Source of the DNA: Paracoccaceae bacterium
Lineage (GTDB): Bacteria > Pseudomonadota > Alphaproteobacteria > Rhodobacterales > Rhodobacteraceae
Direction: 5' to 3'
Assembly (NCBI GenBank): GCA_029243395.1
Contig: JAQWSE010000011.1
Location: 113,906-177,905 of the forward strand
Length of the DNA: 64,000 nucleotides
Position numbers and translations under genes: made by a program. A model generated the notes under the pieces. The model saw only the letters and a list, made by a program, of their open reading frames with translations. It made no database searches and was not told the DNA's origin. Positions 53,399-62,071 of the stretch are shown here, piece after piece (within the stretch, counting starts at the first letter, position 1; every line of letters starts with the position of its first letter).

Positions 53399-54178
53399 TT
53401 AGGATTCAACTGCAAACAGTAAATTGAATAAAGTTAATAATGAAATTTCTCCAATCAAGACAGAAGCCCCCAAAACATCGTTAGAAATTCCTCCAATTCG
53501 ATTGGAAGCCAAAAACCTTAGGCCTAGAGTGACTATTAAGATGAAACATGTGGAAATAATGACTAATGAAAAACTTATTGGAATTAACCACATTGCTCCA
53601 AGTAAAATCGATAAAATAATTTGACTCGGCGAAGCTTTTGAAAATAGCAGATTAGTACTTTTATCATTTGCTGCCATAGAAAATTTTCTAAGAATTACCA
53701 TTGAAGTCCTACCCAGGGCATGAGCTCCCACAACTAATAAAATACAACCAGGGGCACCCAAGAGATTGCTAATCAGTGAAATTTTTAGAAAAGTATAAAA
53801 AATTAACCCCAAGGTCCCGTAAGTTGCCAATCTGCTTTTTTTCATTATTTTTACGTTTTGTTCTTTATCAAATTCTCCAGTGAAAATGTCTAACATATTA
53901 GCTAATCCGTTCTCATGAAAAGCTCCCAACACCAATAAGCCAGCTACAATTCCTATTGAAGAAGCTGCTGCAGCATTCAAACCCATTGAATTGAATGCAT
54001 TGGTTATAAGAATGACAATAAAACCTACTAGTGCTCCGACCAATGGGAAAGCCCATTGAGTTTTTGTTAGGTTAGGAGAAGTCTGGTTTTTTCTAAATCT
54101 GGAAACAGGAATTTTAGTTAAAAGTATTAAGGAAACCAGGAAATCGTCCCAAATATTTTGTAGTTGATTTAAGTTCAT
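53399..54178 (-). CDS. cobS: Adenosylcobinamide-GDP ribazoletransferase, motif altered
   Basis: A 259-residue membrane enzyme of the last steps of cobalamin assembly. The family pattern is clear: WDDFLVSLILLTKIPV at the start, IMKKSRLATYGTLGLI near residue 109, GAHALGRTSM near 148 and several helices. However, the metal-binding run that reads HEDGLADTADG in most CobS proteins is HENGLANMLDI here, so two of its three acidic residues are Asn. The protein may have reduced or no activity. No other cobalamin gene is in the window. Confidence 0.85.
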   Translation of the reverse strand: MNLNQLQNIWDDFLVSLILLTKIPVSRFRKNQTSPNLTKTQWAFPLVGALVGFIVILITNAFNSMGLNAAAASSIGIVAGLLVLGAFHENGLANMLDIFTGEFDKEQNVKIMKKSRLATYGTLGLIFYTFLKISLISNLLGAPGCILLVVGAHALGRTSMVILRKFSMAANDKSTNLLFSKASPSQIILSILLGAMWLIPISFSLVIISTCFILIVTLGLRFLASNRIGGISNDVLGASVLIGEISLLTLFNLLFAVES

Positions 54179-54389
54179 TTTGTATTCTCATAAATAACTA
54201 AAGTATTGTTTTCACAAAGTTATTGATTGTTGATTTTTTTAAAAATAATTGTAGTTTAATTGAATTTTATTCTTCATGATGTAATCACTATAATATAGCC
54301 TATGTAAAAAGAAAATTATATCATAGTTTAAGGCCTGGAATTTTTTTAAGAATAAAACGTGTAATCAAGGTTAGATTGATAGAATACAA

Positions 54390-57300
54390 ATGAACGAAAT
54401 CTTACTTTCTGGCACACAAGCTTTGGTAAGGGCATGCTTAATACAGAAGCAACGCGACAGGACCTTGGGGTTGAGTACTGCAGGTTATGTTACTGGATAT
54501 CGAGGTTCTCCATTAGGGGCAGTTGATCAGGCGTTTATTCAAGAAAAAAATTTATTAAACGAAAATGAAATATTGTTTCAAGAAGCATTGAATGAGGATT
54601 TAGCTGCTACGGCCTTGTGGGGAACACAGCAGAGTAACCTTCATGGTGAAGGGACACATGTTGGTGTATTTGGATTGTGGTACGGGAAAGGTCCTGGAGT
54701 TGATAGATCTGGAGATGTGTTAAGGCACGCTAATCTTGCTGGGACAAGTGCATTTGGTGGTGTTGTCATGGCTATGGGAGATGATCATACTGGCGAGAGT
54801 TCAACGACTTTACACCAATCAGACTATGGTCTTGTCGATGCTATGATTCCAATATTTTCCCCGGCAGGAGTACAAGAGATATTAGATTATTCTATCTTAG
54901 GATGGGCTTTGAGCAGGCATGCTGGTGTGTGGTCTGGCCTAAAGTGCGTAAAGGATACTGTAGAAATAAAAGAGATTGTAGATACAAATGCGGAAAGAAT
55001 TGTAATCAGTAATGATTCAAATACAAAAAAGAAAAATGATTTAGGTATACGATTAATTGACAGTCCGGTAGATCAGGAAGAGAGATTACATCGTCAAAAA
55101 CTGCCTGCTGCAAAGCTTTTTGTGAAAGATAATAAGATTGACAAGGCTTTTTATGCACATAAAGCGTCGAAAATTGGTATTCTGTCAGCAGGTAAGAATT
55201 GGTTAGACTTATTAAGTGCCTTAGATTTACTAGGGTTAGATGCCCAGAAATGTAAGGCACTAGGAATAACGTGCTATAAAGTTGGTGTGGTATGGCCTTT
55301 AGAGGATAGTAGATTAAGAGAATGGGCTAAAAATCTCGATCTCATTTTGGTCGTTGAGGAGAAGAGAAAACTATTAGAGGGGCAGGTCAAAAACATCTTA
55401 TTTAACGAAGTCAGACATGCCAAGGTAATGGGAGAAAAGGATGAAAATGGTGGCATATTATTTCAATCTTCCTTTTCTTTAAATCCGGTGCAGATAGCTA
55501 GGAAATTAGCTTCTCAGATAGAAAAATTTTCTGATTTAAGAATTCTAAATGACAAAAAATTCAATTCAATTGGAGTTACTGATCTCCAAAAAAATTCCAA
55601 TTATGAGCCGAGGCAACCCTACTTTTGTGCAGGCTGTCCTCATAATAGCTCTACAGTTATTCCTGGAGGCTCTAGAGCTTATGCAGGAATAGGTTGCCAC
55701 TATATGGTGCAATGGATGGACCGATCCACCATTGGCTATACCCATATGGGTGGTGAAGGGGCAAATTGGATAGGAGAATCAGCTTTTTCAAATAGAGATC
55801 ATATTTTTCAAAATTTGGGTGATGGCACATATAATCATTCTGGTTTAATGGCGGTCCGTGCAGCCGTGGCTGCTGGTGCAAACATAACCTACAAAATATT
55901 GTTTAATGACGCTGTGGCTATGACTGGAGGGCAGAAGAATGATGGTTCACTAGATCCATTGAGAATAATCAAAGAACTTAAGGCTTTTGGCGTTAAGAAA
56001 GTAATAGGTATTTACGATCCGAAAGAGGAACTTGATTTAAATTCTTATAGAGAATTGGTTGAGATTAAGACAAGAAGTTCTTTGTTGGAAACCCAGAAAA
56101 GATTGGCAAGAGTCAAAGGTGTGACAGCTATAGTTTATATTCAAACCTGCGCTGCCGAAAAAAGAAGAAGACGCAAAAGGGGAGCTTATCCTGATATTCA
56201 AGAAAGAATTTTTATCAATCCTGAGGTTTGTGAAGGATGTGGAGATTGCGGCATACAATCTAATTGTGTAGCAATTTTACCAATTGATACAGCTTTTGGA
56301 AGAAAACGGGCTATTGACCAATCTAGTTGTAATAAGGACTTTTCTTGCCTCAAGGGATTCTGCCCTAGTTTTGTGACAGTGGAGGGGGGGTATTTGAGAG
56401 CAGACAAAATGGATCATTTAGACTTAGGTGCTATTCAAGAACCTGACCGTCTACTGACAAGTAGTGATACTCATAATATAGTTATCACGGGTATTGGAGG
56501 TACAGGCATAGTGACCATAGGGACATTACTAGCCCTTGCTGGCAAAGAAGAGAAAAAATATGTTGGAATGATGGAGATGGCTGGGTTAGCCCAGAAGGGT
56601 GGTGAAGTTCATGTTCACTGCAAGATATCTAAGAAAAAGTCAGGCATTTCAGCTATAAGAGTTGCTGAAGGCCAAGCTGACGCCATCATTGGGGGTGACC
56701 TTCTTGTTACAGCTTCAGAAAAAGCTTTGAACTTGGCAAAAAACAACAAAACAAGAATAGTTTGTAATATGAATGACTTAGTTACTGGTGATTTCACTAG
56801 GGATCCTAACTTCCATATGGATACGGATTCTATGAAAGTATCTTTAGTAGCTCGATCGTTAAAAGATTCAGTATGGTTCATCAATTCGACTGAGCTTGCT
56901 AAAACATACCTGGGAGATACCATTTTCTCTAATATTATTCTTCTAGGATTCGCATTTCAGGCAGGTTTAATTCCTCTAAAAGTTGTTTCTTTAGAAGCAG
57001 CTTTTAAGAAACAATTTCATGATTTTGAAAAAAATATAAGAGCTTTTAATGTAGGAAGATATCTATTTAAAAATAACAAAAGTGGTAATAATCTAACATC
57101 TTTGTCGAGCAAAAAATTGTCTGACGAAAACTCAGCTTATGGAAGTGCATTTGAAGTTAGAAGAGATAGATTGATTGCTTTTTGTGGAAACGAACTCGCT
57201 CAAAAATATGAGAAAAAAGTAACTGCTGCTTATAATTTGGATGAAAAATTGGGTCAAGCTGTCATGAATGGGTATTTTTGTGTTCTTTACCAAAAAGATG

Positions 57301-57737
57301 AATACGAAGTAGCACGACTGCATTTAAATCATTTAAAATTGTTTTTAAATAAGACATTTTCTAGCTATAAGAAACTTAAGTTCCATTTGGCTCCGCCATT
57401 ACTGAGTTTTGGGAAACGGAATTCCCGACCAAAAAAATATGTCTTTGGGGAATGGGTTTTATTGGTTTTTAAATTATTAGTTTTTTTAAAACCTTTACGT
57501 CATACTCGATTTGATATTTTTGGTATGTCTAGAGAACGGAAGTTAGCGAAAAAACTCGTCACTCTGTATGAAAAAGATTTAACTTTTATTTTTGAGAATT
57601 TTAGCAAGGAAAAATCACGTGATCTTTTGAATCTCGCAGAAAATCCCTTAAATGTGAAAGGATTTGGTTTCGTTAAAGAGATTGCGATAAAAGAAGCTTT
57701 TGACAATAGGTTAGAGCTTTTGGCTAAGTTCAAGTAA
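54390..57737 (+). CDS. Indolepyruvate ferredoxin oxidoreductase, alpha and gamma parts fused
   Basis: A 1115-residue TPP and iron-sulfur enzyme that turns aryl 2-oxo acids (from Trp, Phe, Tyr) into aryl-acyl-CoA. The N-terminal pyruvate-type domain has GYRGSPLGAVDQAF near residue 35. A CAGCPHNSS motif is near 413. The TPP motif GDGTYNHSG is at about 477. The ferredoxin-type cluster CEGCGDC is at about 614-620, with more cysteines after it. The gamma domain starts near 700 (GIGGTGIVTIG, then MAGLAQKGGEVH). The fused form is common in alphaproteobacteria. It is transcribed alone. Confidence 0.93.
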   Translation: MNEILLSGTQALVRACLIQKQRDRTLGLSTAGYVTGYRGSPLGAVDQAFIQEKNLLNENEILFQEALNEDLAATALWGTQQSNLHGEGTHVGVFGLWYGKGPGVDRSGDVLRHANLAGTSAFGGVVMAMGDDHTGESSTTLHQSDYGLVDAMIPIFSPAGVQEILDYSILGWALSRHAGVWSGLKCVKDTVEIKEIVDTNAERIVISNDSNTKKKNDLGIRLIDSPVDQEERLHRQKLPAAKLFVKDNKIDKAFYAHKASKIGILSAGKNWLDLLSALDLLGLDAQKCKALGITCYKVGVVWPLEDSRLREWAKNLDLILVVEEKRKLLEGQVKNILFNEVRHAKVMGEKDENGGILFQSSFSLNPVQIARKLASQIEKFSDLRILNDKKFNSIGVTDLQKNSNYEPRQPYFCAGCPHNSSTVIPGGSRAYAGIGCHYMVQWMDRSTIGYTHMGGEGANWIGESAFSNRDHIFQNLGDGTYNHSGLMAVRAAVAAGANITYKILFNDAVAMTGGQKNDGSLDPLRIIKELKAFGVKKVIGIYDPKEELDLNSYRELVEIKTRSSLLETQKRLARVKGVTAIVYIQTCAAEKRRRRKRGAYPDIQERIFINPEVCEGCGDCGIQSNCVAILPIDTAFGRKRAIDQSSCNKDFSCLKGFCPSFVTVEGGYLRADKMDHLDLGAIQEPDRLLTSSDTHNIVITGIGGTGIVTIGTLLALAGKEEKKYVGMMEMAGLAQKGGEVHVHCKISKKKSGISAIRVAEGQADAIIGGDLLVTASEKALNLAKNNKTRIVCNMNDLVTGDFTRDPNFHMDTDSMKVSLVARSLKDSVWFINSTELAKTYLGDTIFSNIILLGFAFQAGLIPLKVVSLEAAFKKQFHDFEKNIRAFNVGRYLFKNNKSGNNLTSLSSKKLSDENSAYGSAFEVRRDRLIAFCGNELAQKYEKKVTAAYNLDEKLGQAVMNGYFCVLYQKDEYEVARLHLNHLKLFLNKTFSSYKKLKFHLAPPLLSFGKRNSRPKKYVFGEWVLLVFKLLVFLKPLRHTRFDIFGMSRERKLAKKLVTLYEKDLTFIFENFSKEKSRDLLNLAENPLNVKGFGFVKEIAIKEAFDNRLELLAKFK

Positions 57738-57807
57738 ATTAAGAAGAAATAAATTTATCTGATATATCTTGTAAAATGAAAGTTACTAATCAGCTATTTG
57801 TCTCGAT

Positions 57808-59202
57808 CTAGTTGCTAGGCTTTATCATTCTTTCAGGTTTGACTATGGTAGCAAATGTTTTTGCATCTATCATACCAGTTTTAATTGCCTCTTCTTCAAG
57901 GGTGGTTCCATTCTTATGAGCTTCTTTAGCAATCTTAGCTGCTTGATCATATCCAATTTTTGGAGCTAGGGCAGTTACGAGCATTAAACTACCCCACATC
58001 AAATCTGAGATCTGTCTTTTATTTGGAGTAATTCCATTGAGACATCTTTTGGTGAAGCTTTCAGCAGAATCACCTAGGAGTTGTAACGATTGAAGAACAT
58101 TAAGTGCAATCACAGGCTTAAAAACATTTAGTTCAAAATGACCCTGGCTTCCAGCAATGCTGACAGCAGTATCATTTCCCATTATCTGGATACAAACCAT
58201 CGTAAGCGCTTCGATTTGTGTGGGGTTGACTTTTCCAGGCATGATCGAGCTACCTGGTTCATTTTCAGGTAAGTTAAGCTCTCCCAAACCACAACGTGGA
58301 CCAGATGCAAGAAATCGAATATCGTTTGCTATCTTAAAAAGGCTAGCTGCAATAGTTTTCAAAGCACCAGAAAATTGAACTAAAGAATCATGGGTGGCTA
58401 AAGCCTCAAACTTGTTTGGCGCTGACTGAAACGGTAACTTGCTTATGGAGGCGATTTCAGCTGCAACCATCTGTGCAAACCCATTCTTGGTATTTATCCC
58501 CGTCCCAACGGCAGTACCTCCTTGTGCAAGAAAAAAAATGTCTTTAAGTGCAGTTTCCAGTCTTTCCAAACCCTTTTGCATTTGGTGAGCGTATCCACTG
58601 AATTCTTGACCAAGGGTTAAAGGGGTAGCATCTTGGGTGTGAGTTCGCCCAATTTTAATGATATCAGAAAATGCTCTGGCTTTTTCCTGAAGCGATTTAA
58701 GGAGTTTCTCTAGAGAAGGTATAGTTAATTCTTTAGCAGTTTGCACTACTGCAATATGCATGGCTGTCGGAAAAGTATCATTTGAACTTTGTGACAAGTT
58801 TACGTGGTCATTTGGGTGTATAGGGAATTTTGATCCAATATCTCCCTCCAAAATCTCAATTCCACGATTAGCTATTACTTCATTGGCATTCATATTAGTT
58901 TGTGTTCCTGAACCTGTTTGCCAAACCATTAGGGGGAAATGGTCATTAAATTTACCCCTCGAGACTTCTAATGATGCTTCAATAATAGCTTCTCCAATCT
59001 TTTTCTCCAGGAGATTTTGCTTGATGTTAGTTCTTGCAGCAGCCGCTTTAATAATGCCAAGAGCTCTAATAATGCTTGCAGGCTGTTTCTCCCAGCCAAT
59101 TGGAAAATTGATAATAGATCTTTGAGTTTGGGCTCCCCAATATTTATCAATAGGAACCTTTATCTGGCCAAAACTATCATTTTCAATTCTAAATTTTTTC
59201 AT
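57808..59202 (-). CDS. fumC: Class II fumarate hydratase
   Basis: The TCA-cycle enzyme that converts fumarate to malate without an iron-sulfur cluster, 464 residues. It has [16 protein letters not shown] near residue 98, the active His in [18 protein letters not shown] near 187 and the family signature [13 protein letters not shown] near 317. It is the last gene in the run ssrA, sspB, fumC on the minus strand, 19 bp after sspB. Confidence 0.95.
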   Translation of the reverse strand: MKKFRIENDSFGQIKVPIDKYWGAQTQRSIINFPIGWEKQPASIIRALGIIKAAAARTNIKQNLLEKKIGEAIIEASLEVSRGKFNDHFPLMVWQTGSGTQTNMNANEVIANRGIEILEGDIGSKFPIHPNDHVNLSQSSNDTFPTAMHIAVVQTAKELTIPSLEKLLKSLQEKARAFSDIIKIGRTHTQDATPLTLGQEFSGYAHQMQKGLERLETALKDIFFLAQGGTAVGTGINTKNGFAQMVAAEIASISKLPFQSAPNKFEALATHDSLVQFSGALKTIAASLFKIANDIRFLASGPRCGLGELNLPENEPGSSIMPGKVNPTQIEALTMVCIQIMGNDTAVSIAGSQGHFELNVFKPVIALNVLQSLQLLGDSAESFTKRCLNGITPNKRQISDLMWGSLMLVTALAPKIGYDQAAKIAKEAHKNGTTLEEEAIKTGMIDAKTFATIVKPERMIKPSN

Positions 59203-59221
59203 GTGAACCTAGTAACATTTT

Positions 59222-59743
59222 CTAATTGGGCTTTCTGAAGCTTTCAAAATCAATTATATTATCTTTATTTTGCACATTATTAGTCAAATTTCTCCTAGAG
59301 CTCTTTTTTTGCTTCTCGATTGGCTTTTCTGGCTTTAGCGTTCTTGGAGTTTCAGCAGTTTTGTTCGGTACAGATATAAATGTATCATCTACAGACACTT
59401 GAAACTGTAAAGAAAAATTTACTGACGGGTCAGAGAAATTCAATATAGAATTCCAAGGTATGTTCATTTTTTCGGTCTTGTTATTGAAATTGAGGGCAAT
59501 TGCAAAATCTTTTTCTCCAACTTTTAAGTTTGAAAACCAATTTTGGATAACGATTGTCATCTCCTTTGGATATTTTTCCATTAACCAGGGGGACATTTTT
59601 ACACCTGGGTATGTGGAGTTAAAGGAAATGTAAAAATGATGATTACCAGGAAGCCCGTCTTTAGCAACATCTAGTAATATTTGGCGTATTGCTAGCCTAA
59701 GAGAAGCCTGCATACGTGTTTCATAATCGATTCTAAATGTCAT
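59222..59743 (-). CDS. sspB: SspB, adaptor that delivers ssrA-tagged proteins to ClpXP
   Basis: A 173-residue protein of the alphaproteobacterial SspB type. The folded domain is at about residues 1-125 (LPGNHHFYISFNSTYPGVKMS, TIVIQNWFSNLKVGEKDFAIAL). A flexible basic linker follows, and a C-terminal tail (NIIDFESFRKPN) fits the ClpX-binding end. SspB binds the tag that tmRNA adds to stalled proteins. The tmRNA gene is directly upstream on the same strand, so the tagging RNA and the adaptor that reads its tag are side by side. Confidence 0.9.
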   Translation of the reverse strand: MTFRIDYETRMQASLRLAIRQILLDVAKDGLPGNHHFYISFNSTYPGVKMSPWLMEKYPKEMTIVIQNWFSNLKVGEKDFAIALNFNNKTEKMNIPWNSILNFSDPSVNFSLQFQVSVDDTFISVPNKTAETPRTLKPEKPIEKQKKSSRRNLTNNVQNKDNIIDFESFRKPN

Positions 59744-59835
59744 GATTATCCCGATATTTTTACAAATGATTAGTTAACACAATTTTTAAATAACTAGAAA
59801 GGTTTTATGAATGGGGCTATAACGCTTTCAATTTG

Positions 59836-60131
59836 TGTAGGCTTCTGTTGCCAGGTGCCTACGAACCCCGCCAATTTTTGCTAGAAAACTGGACTTAATT
59901 TCCAGTTAGTTACCGCTTATGCAGCAACTGCCACCGGAGCATAATTGTCATTTGCAATTATATGTTTCGCGCCGATATCGGTGGCCATCCCGCCGAGTGA
60001 AAGCAATCATCTTTAGACGTCCGTCGATCCTATTTCGGCCCCTCAAGGTCTTGGTGGAGCCGCCGGGTACCGCCCCCGGGTCCGATCCGCTTATTACATG
60101 CGCGTTTATCACCATAGTTCAGAAACTGAAC
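59836..60131 (-). ncRNA. ssrA: Two-piece (circularly permuted) tmRNA
   Basis: On the minus strand, the acceptor piece comes first and ends in CCA at 60054-60052. A 9-base spacer (60051-60043) follows. The coding piece begins at 60042 with GGGGCCGAAATAGGATCGACG, typical of tmRNA 5' ends. GGGGCCG pairs with CGGCTCC of the acceptor piece, including a G-U at the third pair, the alanine identity signal. The tag frame is at 59955-59917. A GTAGGC/GCCTAC stem lies near the 3' end (59837-59862). The gene is GC-rich relative to its flanks. The exact outer ends are estimates. Confidence 0.92.
59917..59955 (-). other. tmRNA tag reading frame, ANDNYAPVAVAA
   Basis: Thirteen codons on the minus strand: GCA AAT GAC AAT TAT GCT then CCG GTG GCA GTT GCT GCA and TAA. 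The AND start and the VAA-type end match alphaproteobacterial tags, where the last residues are read by ClpX and the first part by SspB. The resume codon is GCA at 59955. Confidence 0.95.
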
Positions 60132-60137
60132 AATTCT

Positions 60138-60166
60138 ATTATACATCATTATTGATTATTTTTCAA
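60138..60166 (-). promoter_or_regulatory. ssrA promoter, TTGAAA-17-TATAAT
   Basis: On the minus strand a -35 box TTGAAA (60166-60161) and a -10 box TATAAT (60143-60138) are separated by exactly 17 bp. The start should fall near 60131. The first transcribed bases contain GTTCAG-TTT-CTGAAC, a small hairpin that precedes the acceptor piece. It is the best housekeeping promoter seen in the window. Confidence 0.8.
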
Positions 60167-60169
60167 TAC

Positions 60170-60598
60170 TTACCAGAATCCAATATTTTTCATTGATTTC
60201 CAAGGCTCTTTAATTTCTAGAGGACTCCCTTTTTGTAGGAGTTCTATAGAGATTTGATCGGGCGAGCGTATGAAAGCCATTCGACCTTCCCTAGGAGGTC
60301 TATTGATGATGATTCCTTCATTTTGTAGTTTTTGACAAACTTCATAAATATTCTCTACTTCAAATGCTAAGTGGCCGAAATTTCTTCCCTCAGAGTAAGA
60401 TTCTTCTGAGTTCCAATTATAGGTGAGTTCAATAGCAACGTCTTCTTGCTCCGGTGCAGCTAAAAAAATTAAGGTAAATTGACCTTTTTCATTTTCATGC
60501 CTTCGAATTTCATTTAGACCAAGTAAATCGCAGTAAAACCACTTTGATAATGCGATATCTCTTACTCGTACCATGGTGTGCAGATATTTTATCTTCAT
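60170..60598 (-). CDS. gloA: Lactoylglutathione lyase (glyoxalase I)
   Basis: A 142-residue VOC-family metal enzyme that turns the methylglyoxal-glutathione adduct into lactoylglutathione. Ligands appear as H7 in YLHTMVRV, Glu in VAIELTYNW near 76, His in FGHLAFEV near 95 and Glu in SIELLQKG near 121. The stop lies 4 bp before the ssrA -35 box, so the gene and the tmRNA promoter are closely packed. It is divergent from thyX. Confidence 0.88.
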   Translation of the reverse strand: MKIKYLHTMVRVRDIALSKWFYCDLLGLNEIRRHENEKGQFTLIFLAAPEQEDVAIELTYNWNSEESYSEGRNFGHLAFEVENIYEVCQKLQNEGIIINRPPREGRMAFIRSPDQISIELLQKGSPLEIKEPWKSMKNIGFW

Positions 60599-60667
60599 AT
60601 TATGTTTTCCTCAGTCTATAAATCTACTTAAAGAGATGAAACGAATCCCTCTCAATTGGAAACAGTA

Positions 60668-61588
60668 ATGAGTTTAACAGACGAACAAAAAGAAGAAATC
60701 AAAAAACAGACAAGTGTTAGTCTGCCCACCAAACGTGCCATTTCACTTGGAATGGAAGAAAAACTTTTCCTTGCACATGAAGTTCTAGACCATGGTTTTA
60801 TCAGGGTAATTGATTATATGGGTAATGACTCATCTATAGTTCAAGCAGCTCGAGTATCATATGGGGAAGGCACAAAAAAATCGAGAGATGATAGGGCCCT
60901 TATCCGTTATCTCATGAGACATTGGCATTCAACACCTTTTGAAATGTGTGAACTAAAACTCCACGTAAAGCTCCCAGTTTTTGTTGCGAGGCAGTGGATT
61001 AGGCATAGGACGGCTAATGTAAATGAATATTCGGCCAGATATTCTATATTGGACAAGGAGTTTTATATTCCAGAGAAACAAAATTTGGCATCGCAGTCTA
61101 ACACTAATAATCAAGGACGTGGAGAACCTATTGAGGACAAAGAAGCACAAAAAATTATCAAAACTCTAGAAACAGACAGTCTTAGGTGTTATGAAAATTA
61201 TGAAGAGATGTTATCTGACAAAGGGCAAAAGGGTCTAGCCAGAGAGCTAGCCAGAATGAACTTACCGATGAATATCTATACTCAATGGTACTGGAAAACA
61301 GACCTGCACAATCTTTTTAACTTTCTGAGGTTAAGAAATGATGAGCATGCTCAGTTTGAGATTCGAGAATATGCTGAAAAAATTTGCCAAATAACAAAAT
61401 CTTGGGTTCCTTTAGCCTACGAAGCTTTCGAGGAGTATCAGCTACATAGCCAACAGCTATCAGCTTCTGGGTTGTCTTCGTTGAAAAGAATTTTGGATGG
61501 AGAGAATGTAACTCAAGAAACTTCTGAAATGAGCAAGAGGGAGTGGGTTGATTTTTGTAAAATTATTGGCAAAAAGTCTGAGATTTAA
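60668..61588 (+). CDS. thyX: FAD-dependent thymidylate synthase
   Basis: A 306-residue enzyme that makes dTMP from dUMP with FAD and methylene-tetrahydrofolate. The ThyX motif [14 protein letters not shown] near residue 112 is intact. [16 protein letters not shown] and [25 protein letters not shown] are typical. The ATG at 60668 is preferred; an in-frame TTG at 60656 would add four residues. No thyA is in the window. Confidence 0.93.
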   Translation: MSLTDEQKEEIKKQTSVSLPTKRAISLGMEEKLFLAHEVLDHGFIRVIDYMGNDSSIVQAARVSYGEGTKKSRDDRALIRYLMRHWHSTPFEMCELKLHVKLPVFVARQWIRHRTANVNEYSARYSILDKEFYIPEKQNLASQSNTNNQGRGEPIEDKEAQKIIKTLETDSLRCYENYEEMLSDKGQKGLARELARMNLPMNIYTQWYWKTDLHNLFNFLRLRNDEHAQFEIREYAEKICQITKSWVPLAYEAFEEYQLHSQQLSASGLSSLKRILDGENVTQETSEMSKREWVDFCKIIGKKSEI

Positions 61589-62071
61589 TTCATAGAGCTT
61601 TATTGAAATTAATTTCTTTAATATTGATTAAGTGTGATTTCTTATATGAGCAAGCTTAGTATACGGGGAATAGTAGAGTTAGATGGTCGAATCCTTCTTC
61701 GCTAACTAATTTACGCAATCTACAAAGAATTTCATTATTCTCATAAAAAATTTGATTAATGAATTTTTTTTAAGAACAAATAAAAACCAATCTCTCCAAC
61801 TAATACAAACCATAAAGAACTAAAATCTTTCTGGTACAAGTCGTTAACCAATTCGTGAAAAGTAATTACGAATTATTAGGTCTTTTAATGACACTCGTTC
61901 TTGTATTCTATATTAGGCCCTTATTTTCTGCATTGTTTCCCATATGTAGTGTAGATCGAAAAAGGTATAGTAGGTTCATATTTTTGCGCATAAAGGATCA
62001 ACACTGTGTACCCCCTTTGAGTATCAATAATAAAATTTTTCCTGAGTTTTTATTTGGTGGTTTTGAATTAA
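61589..62071. other. Intergenic stretch without a supported gene
   Basis: This 483-bp AT-rich stretch follows thyX. It holds a 76-codon open frame from GTG 61855 that runs into the next gene, but there is no good ribosome-binding site and the protein is not gene-like after its first hydrophobic part. A GAAATTAATTTC palindrome lies just after thyX without a U-run. I see no RNA gene here. Confidence 0.5.

Noticed and set aside
59919..60155. 78-codon open frame on the plus strand
   Set aside because: It lies antisense to the tmRNA gene; the structure and tag on the minus strand explain the sequence fully.
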